Assembly: GCA_040002845.1 (NCBI GenBank)
Contig: JBDUDR010000048.1
Span: 1 to 18,342, forward strand
From: JBDUDR01 sp040002845
Lineage (GTDB): Bacteria > Actinomycetota > Actinomycetes > Propionibacteriales > Nocardioidaceae
Direction of reading: 5' to 3'
DNA length: 18,342 nucleotides
The notes under the pieces were generated by a model. The model ran no database searches. It had not been told where the DNA came from and worked only from the letters and a program-made list of their open reading frames with translations. This document shows, piece by piece, positions 1-5,664 of this stretch (the first letter of the stretch is position 1; each line of letters begins with the position of its first letter). Made by a program: the position numbers and the translations under genes.

Positions 1-159
1 GAGCAGCTCCGGGTCCACTTGGACGAGGCAGGGGTGAAGTACGGGGGACCGGACCACGGGATCGAGGAGTCGATGTACTTCAAGGATCCCGACGGCATCC
101 AGATCGAGCTGCTGAGTGATCCGCTGATGTACTTCGGTGGTCGCCAGCTCGACGAATAG
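1..159 (+). CDS. VOC (glyoxalase/extradiol dioxygenase) superfamily protein, C-terminal part
   Basis: The open frame enters from the left edge and ends at TAG 157-159, so only the last 52 residues are visible. The stretch Y-F-K-D-P-D-G-I-Q-I-E-L is the typical final strand of a VOC (vicinal oxygen chelate) beta-alpha-beta-beta-beta module, in which the Glu normally supplies a metal ligand. VOC proteins include glyoxalases, fosfomycin/bleomycin resistance proteins and ring-cleaving dioxygenases; the fragment does not show which. It is followed 81 bp later by a maleylpyruvate-isomerase-like gene on the same strand, which would fit a catabolic role, but this is only inference. The family call is good and the exact function unknown. 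Confidence 0.8.
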   Translation, partial: EQLRVHLDEAGVKYGGPDHGIEESMYFKDPDGIQIELLSDPLMYFGGRQLDE

Positions 160-226
160 CGGAAGGCTCATCGGGCGTCCCCGGCCGCGCGGCGGGCTCA
201 CACGATCGAGCTGGGGTCGTCACCGA

Positions 227-232
227 GAGAGG
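227..232 (+). promoter_or_regulatory. Ribosome binding site fixing the start of the MDMPI-like gene
   Basis: GAGAGG lies 8 nt before ATG 241. The in-frame GTG at 232 overlaps this element and has no Shine-Dalgarno sequence of its own, so ATG 241 is the better start. Confidence 0.55.
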
Positions 233-240
233 TGCTGGGC

Positions 241-1056
241 ATGAGTGAGTGGAACGCAATGACGTACGAGGGCAAGGACACCATCCTGCGCGTCGTACGC
301 AACGAGGCCGAGCGGATGTTCGCGATGGCCGACCGCCCTGAGGTATGGGAAGCGCCAACCGCATGTGAGGGCTGGTCGACTCGCGACGTCGTGGCTCACA
401 TCGTCGACACGACGGAGGGGTACTTCAAAGCGTTCGACGCGGCGCGGGGCACCGGGGAGGCCCCGGGGCCGCACGGGCTAGCGGTGATGGGAAAGAAGGT
501 CAACGAGGCGGCGACTTCGTTCCGCGGTGTCTCGCAGGCAGAGATGATGGAGCGGCTGCGCAAGGACTTCCACCAGATGCAGGAGATCCTCGAGCCGATC
601 GGTCCCGAGGATTGGACCGGCTTCATGGTCACGCATCCCTATATGGGTCCCGTCCCGGCGTTCTTCTACGCGGCCGGCCAGCTCATGGACTACGGCGTGC
701 ACTCGTGGGACATCCGTCAGACCAGCGGACGTGCGCACGGCCTGTCCGGGGACGTCGCCGACCTCCTCGTGCCGTTCATGTTCGGGATCTGGCAGGGCAC
801 GGTCCGCAGCGAGGCGGTTTCAGAGCCGTTCACGATCGGCATCCGGGTCAGCGGACGCAACGCCGGGGACTACCGGGTCTCGGTGAGCGACCAGGGGCTG
901 ACCTACGAGCCGGGGGAGATCGACAGCCTGCCCGCGCTCATCGAGTTCGACGCCGGCAGCCTGGTGCTGACGGCGTTCGGCCGCAGCAACTCCGGAACTG
1001 TCCGCGGTGACATGGACCTGGCTGAGCGCTATCTGAACCTGTTCTTCCGCATCTAG
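241..1056 (+). CDS. Maleylpyruvate isomerase-like, mycothiol-dependent DinB-fold enzyme
   Basis: A 271-residue protein starting at ATG 241. The N-terminus has the MDMPI-type DinB four-helix pattern: the motif C-E-G-W-S-T-R-D-V-V-A-H-I around residues 42-54, then a long helical stretch. The C-terminal third resembles the second domain of these proteins. The three expected metal-ligand positions are His53, residue 150 and His154 (D-Y-G-V-H-S-W-D). Position 150, normally Glu, is Asp here. Characterised members isomerise maleylpyruvate to fumarylpyruvate using mycothiol, or detoxify using the same thiol; most homologues have no known substrate. It converges with the citrate-synthase-like gene, the two stop codons overlapping in a CTAG at 1053-1056. 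A catabolic or detoxification step linked to the neighbours is plausible but unproven. Confidence 0.8.
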   Translation: MSEWNAMTYEGKDTILRVVRNEAERMFAMADRPEVWEAPTACEGWSTRDVVAHIVDTTEGYFKAFDAARGTGEAPGPHGLAVMGKKVNEAATSFRGVSQAEMMERLRKDFHQMQEILEPIGPEDWTGFMVTHPYMGPVPAFFYAAGQLMDYGVHSWDIRQTSGRAHGLSGDVADLLVPFMFGIWQGTVRSEAVSEPFTIGIRVSGRNAGDYRVSVSDQGLTYEPGEIDSLPALIEFDAGSLVLTAFGRSNSGTVRGDMDLAERYLNLFFRI

Positions 1057-1862
1057 CCTGCCGCCGGGCCCTCGGCGCTCGGAGGCTGGTAGTCCGTTGC
1101 GCGGTCCACGTCCTGGTAGATGTCCGGGCCGACGGGGCGACGCATCTCCTCCGCGATGTGGCCGACCAATCCTGCCGTACGGGCCAACAGGGCGAACCCT
1201 CGCAAGCTGTCAACGGGGAAGCCCAGGTCGCACAGGGCCGCGCCGCATGCGCCAGCACCGTTGAGCGGCAGCGTGTGACCCAGCAGCACCGGATGGACGC
1301 GCCCGATCGCTTCGAACAGGCGCAGATGCGGTCCGAGCAGCCCCTCCTCGGCCGCGATCCGAAAGAGTACGGGCGTCCTGGGATCGCCGTTCTTGTGCAC
1401 GTTGTGCCCCAGCCCGGGCACGTACAGACTGGCCGCCTGCTGCGCCCGCACCGCGTCACGGGCGAGGTCGTCCCAGCCCTCGTCCGTGTTCGGCAGCTCA
1501 CCGCCGGAGGCGCGCCGCGCCAATGCCGAAACGAGGAAACGCCCAGCGTCCTCGGTCACCCCAAGGAAGCGGGAGCCGCCCCCGAGCAGACCAGCCGCCA
1601 GGGCCCCCTGCACCGACTCGGGCGCGCCGGTGAGAGTGAGCCGGGCAGCAATTGCGGAGGGGGTGAAGCCGTGGTCCGCCAGGGCGACGAGGACGGTCTC
1701 GAAGACGCGCAGCTCACCGTGCGTGGGGCGGCGCATCGCCACCAGCCAGTACGCGAGCTCGGCGAACCCGACCTGGCCCATCAGGTCCTGGGCGAGATCG
1801 CGTCCGAGCAGTTGGATGGACGCCTCGTCGGAGCTGCCGATCGACGTCGGGTACTCGGTCAT
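1053..1862 (-). CDS. Citrate synthase/citryl-CoA lyase family protein (short, non-canonical active site)
   Basis: A 269-residue protein, much shorter than citrate synthase (about 430) and the size of stand-alone citryl-CoA-lyase-like proteins. Recognisable blocks are G-L-G-H-N-V-H-K-N-G-D-P-R at residues 150-162 (His153 matching citrate synthase His320 and Arg162 in the DPR motif), L-N-G-A-G-A-C-G at 200-207, and L-A-R-T-A-G-L-V-G-H-I-A-E-E at 226-239. By eye, the first catalytic His region reads L-L-G-G-G-S-R-F (92-99) without His. The catalytic Asp position in the N-V-D block is Ala203. The family forms or cleaves C-C bonds next to a CoA thioester. It is the last gene of a minus-strand operon, overlapping the upstream acyl-CoA ligase by 4 bp (ATGA 1859-1862), so it probably acts on the CoA ester made by that ligase. 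The substrate is unknown. Confidence 0.8.
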   Translation of the reverse strand: MTEYPTSIGSSDEASIQLLGRDLAQDLMGQVGFAELAYWLVAMRRPTHGELRVFETVLVALADHGFTPSAIAARLTLTGAPESVQGALAAGLLGGGSRFLGVTEDAGRFLVSALARRASGGELPNTDEGWDDLARDAVRAQQAASLYVPGLGHNVHKNGDPRTPVLFRIAAEEGLLGPHLRLFEAIGRVHPVLLGHTLPLNGAGACGAALCDLGFPVDSLRGFALLARTAGLVGHIAEEMRRPVGPDIYQDVDRATDYQPPSAEGPAAG

Positions 1863-3412
1863 GGCCCGTCCTTCGTCTGTGGATCGCGAAATGTGTCCTC
1901 CGCGTCGTACTCCTCTGACGGATGGCCGGCGGGAAGTCGGTGCTTGGCCACGCGAGCCGTCGGGGTACGCGGAAGGGCGTCCAAAGCCTGCCAGAATCGG
2001 GGGACTTTGAATGCAGAGATTCGCTCAGCGGTCCACGCCCTGAGCTCCGCGAAATCCACACTCCGACCCGGTTCGGGGACGACGAACGCCTTCACCTCGT
2101 CCTCGGTCAGCTCGGATGGGACGGCGACCACAGCGACCTCGAGCACGTCGGGGTGCGCCAGGATCGCATCCTCGACCTCGGCGGGCGACAGGTTCTGGCC
2201 GCGTCGGCGCAGCACCTCTTTCTTGCGAGAGACGAAGGTGTACGTGCCGTCCTGGTTGACAGTCACCAGGTCCCCGGTGTGCAGCCAGCCGTCGACGATC
2301 GTCGCCGAGGTTTCTTCCGGCATGTCCCAATAGCCTGGTGTGACGGCCGGGTTGCGCAGCAACAGCTCACCGGTCTGCCCCGCCTCGAGGTCACGGCCGT
2401 TGTCGTCCACCACACGGGCCTCGTTGATCGTGCCGAGTGTCGGGTGCTGGCGCGGGGAGCCGAGCGTTCCGAACGGACGCGTGCCGTGCCGCCAGACGAG
2501 GCCGTACGGCGACTCTGACAACGCGTACCCGCAGACGATGCGCAGACCGAATCGCCGCTCGAACGCCTCCTGCCACTCACGGGCGGGGGACGGACCGGTG
2601 TAGCAGAGCCGCAGATCGGTGTCGGCGTCATCGGCCCGGGCCGGCTGGCGCATCAGGATCTCGATCATGGCCCCGATCGCGTTGAACTCGGTCGCGCCGT
2701 GCCGTCGAGCCGAGTCGAGGAACCCGCTGGCGGAGAATCGCGGCAGCAGAACGAGACCGGCGCCGACGGCCAGCGAACCGAGCACGGAGTAAGCGGGTGC
2801 GTTGATGTGGAACAGCGGCAGCGAGGTCATCAGCCGGTCAGCGCTGGTGAGTTCAAGCCAGTACGGAAACCCCTCGCCGGCCATGGCATATGCACGGTGC
2901 GTTTGCATGACCAGCTTCGACCGCCCGGTGGTCCCTGACGTCGGGATGAGCACCGCCAGGTCCTCTGGTTCGACGTCTACCGGGATTGATGGGCCGGGAT
3001 AGGCGACTCGCCAGTCACCGACGTCGGCGTCGATGTCCAGCGTCGCGAGACCGCGCACCCCCGCGTCTTCCACCAGCGGGAGCAAGGCCTCGTCGGTGAC
3101 GAGCAGCCGCGGGCCGACCTGACCCACGAGACCGGCGAGCTCGCCCGGGGTGCCCGAAGGGTCGGTGGGCACGGTGACGGCACCGATGCTGGCCAGGGCC
3201 AGCCAGCACAGCAGGAACGACGGGGTCGTACGCGCGGTGACAACGACGAGGTCACCCCGGCGTACTCCGGCCTCGCGCAACCGCTCGGCTAGCCGGACGA
3301 CCATGCCGGCCGCGTCCCCAAAGGTCAGCGTTCCTTCGTCGGTGCGCAGCCAGGTGCCGACGGGATCACGGTCGGCGGCGGCGGCCAGCAGCCCCGGGAT
3401 GGTGTCGGGCAC
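1859..3412 (-). CDS. AMP-dependent acyl-CoA synthetase (ANL superfamily, CaiC-like)
   Basis: A 517-residue adenylating enzyme that would activate a carboxylic acid with ATP and then load CoA. Motifs run in the expected order: P-loop-like T-S-G-T-T-G-R-S-K (158-166), Y-A-L-S-E (296-300), G-E-L-L-L-R-N-P (348-355), Y-W (361-362), G-W-L-H-T-G-D (375-381, adenosine-ribose Asp381), hinge region S-R-K-K-E-V (395-400) and R-G-Q-N-L-S-P-A-E-V-E. The C-terminal A10 motif reads P-R-T-P-T-A-R-V-A-K, so the position of the usual catalytic Lys is Arg487, with Lys490 nearby. GTG 3412 is used, with a G-rich Shine-Dalgarno in the 10-bp gap after the MetE-like gene. It is translationally coupled to the lyase-like gene by a 4-bp overlap. 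The substrate cannot be told; carnitine-, aryl- or fatty-acid-type acids are all possible. Confidence 0.9.
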   Translation of the reverse strand: MPDTIPGLLAAAADRDPVGTWLRTDEGTLTFGDAAGMVVRLAERLREAGVRRGDLVVVTARTTPSFLLCWLALASIGAVTVPTDPSGTPGELAGLVGQVGPRLLVTDEALLPLVEDAGVRGLATLDIDADVGDWRVAYPGPSIPVDVEPEDLAVLIPTSGTTGRSKLVMQTHRAYAMAGEGFPYWLELTSADRLMTSLPLFHINAPAYSVLGSLAVGAGLVLLPRFSASGFLDSARRHGATEFNAIGAMIEILMRQPARADDADTDLRLCYTGPSPAREWQEAFERRFGLRIVCGYALSESPYGLVWRHGTRPFGTLGSPRQHPTLGTINEARVVDDNGRDLEAGQTGELLLRNPAVTPGYWDMPEETSATIVDGWLHTGDLVTVNQDGTYTFVSRKKEVLRRRGQNLSPAEVEDAILAHPDVLEVAVVAVPSELTEDEVKAFVVPEPGRSVDFAELRAWTAERISAFKVPRFWQALDALPRTPTARVAKHRLPAGHPSEEYDAEDTFRDPQTKDGP

Positions 3413-3422
3413 TCTTCCCCCG

Positions 3423-4484
3423 TCAGGCGGCGAGTTCGGTCCGCAGCAGCTGCGCCGCCGCGGTCATGGCATGCAGCTTGCCCTCCGCGCTGGCCCGGGG
3501 CAGGTACTTCATGCCGCAGTCCGGTGCGAGGACGAGCCGTTCTGCGTCGACGACGGGCAGCACGCGTCGGACACGTTGCGCAACCACGTCTGCGGTCTCG
3601 ACGTTGTGGTCGGACAGGTTGAGTACGCCGAGGATCACGGTCTTGCCATCGAGGGTCGCCAGGACTGCCGGGTCGAGGCCGGACTGAGCCGTCTCGATCG
3701 ACACCTGGTCACACGGGCAGTCGGCCAGCTCGGACAGGAATGAGTAGCCGGACGGGCGGTCGTGGATGATCGCGGCGTATCCGAAGCAGATGTGCACAGC
3801 GGTCGTGCCGGTGACGCCATCCAAGGCCCGGTTCAGGGCCGCAAGGCCGAACGCTCGGGCCGCCTCCGGCCGCGCCTGGAGATAGGGCTCGTCGAGCTGG
3901 ACGATGTCGGCACCGGCCGCAAACAGGTCCTTGACCTCCGCATTGCACGCCTCGGCGTACGCGAGGGCCATCGACTCGGCATCCGCGTAGTAGTCGTTCT
4001 GAGCCTGCTGCGACATGGTGAACGGCCCGGGGACGGTCACCTTGATCGTCCGATCCGTGTTTGCCCGCAGGAACTCCGTGTCACGCACTTGCACCGGAGC
4101 CGGGCGGCTGATCGGCCCCACGACTCGGGGCACCGGGTTGGGGTGGCCACTGCGATCCAACGCCTCACCGGGCTGGTCGATGTCGACCCCGCCCAACGCG
4201 GTGGCGAAGTGATTTGAGTAGCTCTCCCGACGGATCTCGCCGTCGGTGATGATGTCCAGTCCGGCGCGCTCCTGCGCCCGGATCGCGACCAGCGTCGCGT
4301 CGTCCTGCGCCTCGTCCAGATGTTCGGCGGCGGGTCGCCACAGCTCGCGGGCCCGAACCCGGGGCGGGAACCGGCCGGCGAGCCGCTTGCGGTCAATCAG
4401 CCAGTCGGGTTGCGCGAAGCTGCCGACCAAAGCCGTCGGGAACAGGGACGGGAGCGTCCGGTGCTCAACGTCAATCGGCTGCAT
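3423..4484 (-). CDS. MetE C-terminal-like zinc methyltransferase (cobalamin-independent methionine synthase superfamily)
   Basis: A 353-residue protein from ATG 4484 (a TTG at 4520 would add 12 residues). The length matches the stand-alone C-terminal catalytic half of MetE, not full MetE (about 750). All four zinc ligands are visible: His231 and Cys233 (H-I-C-F-G-Y), Glu264 (S-I-E-T-A-Q) and Cys323 (A-P-D-C-G-M). V-G-S-F-A-Q-P-D-W-L-I and Q-L-D-E-P are also typical. The fold activates a thiol on zinc for alkyl transfer. Relatives include archaeal methionine synthase-like proteins and epoxyalkane:coenzyme M transferase, so the alkyl acceptor need not be homocysteine. It is the first gene of a three-gene operon with a CoA ligase 10 bp downstream, a context unlike methionine synthesis and more like catabolism. 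A 20-bp imperfect palindrome lies 8 bp before the ATG. Confidence 0.85.
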   Translation of the reverse strand: MQPIDVEHRTLPSLFPTALVGSFAQPDWLIDRKRLAGRFPPRVRARELWRPAAEHLDEAQDDATLVAIRAQERAGLDIITDGEIRRESYSNHFATALGGVDIDQPGEALDRSGHPNPVPRVVGPISRPAPVQVRDTEFLRANTDRTIKVTVPGPFTMSQQAQNDYYADAESMALAYAEACNAEVKDLFAAGADIVQLDEPYLQARPEAARAFGLAALNRALDGVTGTTAVHICFGYAAIIHDRPSGYSFLSELADCPCDQVSIETAQSGLDPAVLATLDGKTVILGVLNLSDHNVETADVVAQRVRRVLPVVDAERLVLAPDCGMKYLPRASAEGKLHAMTAAAQLLRTELAA

Positions 4485-4492
4485 GGCCCTCA

Positions 4493-4512
4493 GTCTGGCC
4501 GAGCGGTCAGAC
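4493..4512. promoter_or_regulatory. Imperfect palindrome before the methyltransferase operon, candidate operator
   Basis: Outer arms GTCTG and CAGAC flank a partly symmetric core (16 of 20 positions symmetric). It begins 8 bp upstream of ATG 4484 of the MetE-like gene. The position suits a repressor site for the three-gene operon. It would lie inside coding sequence if the TTG at 4520 were the true start. Confidence 0.35.
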
Positions 4513-4559
4513 AGGGGCAACGCCGGCCGGACCCAGCATCTGCCGCTGATGGCGGGGCG

Positions 4560-4820
4560 TCACTTTTCGTAGTGGTACCGGCAGGCAGCAATCCGTATCT
4601 CGTCCTCGGCCACCTTGTAAACGAGGCGGTGCTCGTCGGTGATCCGCCGCGACCAGTAGCCCTGAAACCCGTGCTTGAGGGGTTCAGGTTTGCCGAGGCC
4701 TTCATTGCCGTTGCGGTCGATGTCCTTGATCAGCAGGTTGATGCGTTTGAGCAACCTGCGGTCTTGGATCTGCCACCACAGATAGTCATCCCATGCGTTC
4801 TCGTCCCAAACGAGCTTCAT
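4560..4820 (-). CDS. yoeB: YoeB/Txe family toxin (RelE-fold ribosome-dependent mRNA endonuclease)
   Basis: An 86-residue protein, nearly the same length as E. coli YoeB (84). The signature is clear: W-D-E-N-A-W-D-D-Y near the N-terminus, G-K-P-E-P-L-K-H-G-F-Q-G-Y-W-S-R-R-I and the ending C-R-Y-H-Y-E-K. The catalytic residues fall at the same numbers as in E. coli YoeB: Glu46, Arg65, His83, with Tyr84. YoeB binds the 70S ribosome and cuts mRNA in the A site; YefM neutralises it. The start codon overlaps the antitoxin stop by 4 bp (4817-4820), the usual antitoxin-first coupled layout. Nothing suggests inactivation. Confidence 0.97.
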   Translation of the reverse strand: MKLVWDENAWDDYLWWQIQDRRLLKRINLLIKDIDRNGNEGLGKPEPLKHGFQGYWSRRITDEHRLVYKVAEDEIRIAACRYHYEK

Positions 4821-5068
4821 TCGACCAGGTCTCGGACACTCCCATGGCCGGCCTCAAGCCGGTCGATCGATGCCAGAAGGCGGCGTGCATTCTCTGGACT
4901 CCGAAGTAGGTAGGCGGTTTCCTTCAGCGACTCATAGTCATCAAGGGAGACGATCACGACTGGGTCGTGGCCAGCACGGGTGATGATGACCTCTTCCCTG
5001 TCGTCGACGACGGCGTTGAGAGTCTCGGCATACTTCGCACGGGACTCTGTGTAGGTCATGGTTCGCAT
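4817..5068 (-). CDS. yefM: YefM/Phd family antitoxin
   Basis: An 83-residue protein from ATG 5068, chosen because GAGGAG lies 6 nt upstream; the frame stays open further up to 5212, but that extension is not antitoxin-like and would include the promoter. The N-terminus M-T-Y-T-E-S-R-A-K-Y-A-E-T-L-N is the DNA-binding Phd/YefM half, followed by E-V-I-I-T-R-A-G-H-D-P-V-V-I-V-S-L-D-D-Y-E-S-L-K-E-T-A-Y-L typical of the family. The C-terminal S-P-E-N-A-R-R-L-L-A-S-I-D is the toxin-wrapping helix. YefM represses its own operon, with YoeB as co-repressor, and the promoter region just upstream carries a matching operator. Confidence 0.96.
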   Translation of the reverse strand: MRTMTYTESRAKYAETLNAVVDDREEVIITRAGHDPVVIVSLDDYESLKETAYLLRSPENARRLLASIDRLEAGHGSVRDLVE

Positions 5069-5088
5069 GGCACGCTCCTCGTTGGTTG

Positions 5089-5106
5089 CGTACAGGAAAT
5101 TGTACG
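5089..5106 (-). promoter_or_regulatory. YefM-YoeB operator: two TGTACA-like boxes, 12 bp centre to centre
   Basis: On the + strand the sequence holds CGTACA (5089-5094) and TGTACG (5101-5106), each one base from TGTACA and together forming the inverted pair CGTAC-N8-GTACG. The E. coli yefM operator has long and short repeats with TGTACA cores whose centres are 12 bp apart; the spacing here is the same. The boxes cover the -10 element and the likely transcription start, so binding would block RNA polymerase. Confidence 0.75.
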
Positions 5107-5127
5107 TTGGGTTTCTGGTGGTGCCAA
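5099..5127 (-). promoter_or_regulatory. Promoter of yefM-yoeB
   Basis: On the minus strand, TTGGCA (5122-5127) and TACAAT (5099-5104) are separated by exactly 17 bp. Each is one base from the sigma70/SigA consensus. The predicted transcription start is near 5092, about 24 nt before ATG 5068. It is the clearest promoter in the window. Confidence 0.75.
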
Positions 5128-5208
5128 GTGGCAAGCCAAGCATCGGCCGGGCAGGGACCAGCCGGTAGCTACGAGGGTACGCGACCCGGATGTGCCCGAA
5201 TTTGCTTG

Positions 5209-5610
5209 TCATCGGATGCCTGTGTCGAGATGCAGGGTGACCGTCGCCGGCGCCGTCGCGGTCAACTCCACGGGCTCAGACGAGTTCGAGCGATAACCGC
5301 CGACATTTGTGACCTTTACGACATAGCTTCCAGGCGGTGCCGCCAGCGTGAAGGTCCCGTGAGCGTCGGTGAGTGCGCGGGCGAGAACCTTTCCGTCGCC
5401 TACCAGTCGCACGGTCGCCCCGGAAACTGGAGTGTCCGGACACGGTGAGCCAGCGTGCTCCACCGGGCAGGTTGGCCCGGCCAGAACCGTCCCGACCACG
5501 CGCGCCGGGGCGGCGGCAGCGGGTTCTGGATGCTGTGAGGCGCCGCACGCGGTCAGGGAAAGGGACAGCCCAGAAACCGCGAGGCAGCGGCGCAGGCGAG
5601 CGGAAGACAT
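5209..5610 (-). CDS. Small lipoprotein with carboxypeptidase-regulatory-like/prealbumin-like domain
   Basis: A 133-residue protein. Residues 1-21 form a lipoprotein signal peptide with two early Arg pairs and the lipobox L-T-A-C, so Cys22 would be lipidated and the protein anchored outside the membrane. After a Pro/Ala-rich linker comes a single beta-sandwich-like domain: G-T-V-L-A-G-P-T-C-P-V (40-50), a second Cys at 57, S-G-A-T-V-R-L, then D-A-H-G-T-F-T-L-A-A-P-P-G-S-Y-V-V-K-V, the pattern of carboxypeptidase-regulatory/CNA-B-type domains. Cys48 and Cys57 may form a disulphide. No enzyme motif is present. It lies 54 bp downstream of the deaminase on the same strand and could be co-transcribed with it. 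The function is unknown. Confidence 0.75.
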   Translation of the reverse strand: MSSARLRRCLAVSGLSLSLTACGASQHPEPAAAAPARVVGTVLAGPTCPVEHAGSPCPDTPVSGATVRLVGDGKVLARALTDAHGTFTLAAPPGSYVVKVTNVGGYRSNSSEPVELTATAPATVTLHLDTGIR

Positions 5611-5616
5611 GGCTAT

Positions 5617-5637
5617 GAGACGCCACGTGAGCGCCTC
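5617..5637 (-). other. Hairpin just before the lipoprotein start
   Basis: GAGACGC (5617-5623) and GCGCCTC (5631-5637) pair across a 7-nt loop, with one G-U pair in the minus-strand RNA. It ends 7 bp before ATG 5610 and follows the deaminase stop by about 27 bp. It could be a leader structure, a weak U-less terminator for the deaminase, or a protein-binding site; the CACGTG in the loop is itself palindromic. Confidence 0.25.
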
Positions 5638-5664
5638 GGGTTCCGTTGGCGAAACACCGGTGGC

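Noticed and set aside
184..193. GC-only 10-bp palindrome between the VOC gene and the MDMPI-like gene
   Set aside because: It has no loop, no T-run and only G/C bases; expected by chance in this composition.
1158..2333. A 391-codon + strand open frame opposite the lyase-like and ligase genes
   Set aside because: Composition is low-complexity Arg/Ser/Gly-rich with no domain, and the minus strand carries convincing enzymes.
3423..4484. Annotation of the MetE-like gene as methionine synthase
   Set aside because: It has only the C-terminal half length and sits in an acyl-CoA operon; the zinc site supports the superfamily but not the substrate.
5069..5212. In-frame N-terminal extension of the YefM antitoxin
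   Set aside because: It would translate through the promoter and operator, while ATG 5068 has a strong ribosome binding site and matches family length.
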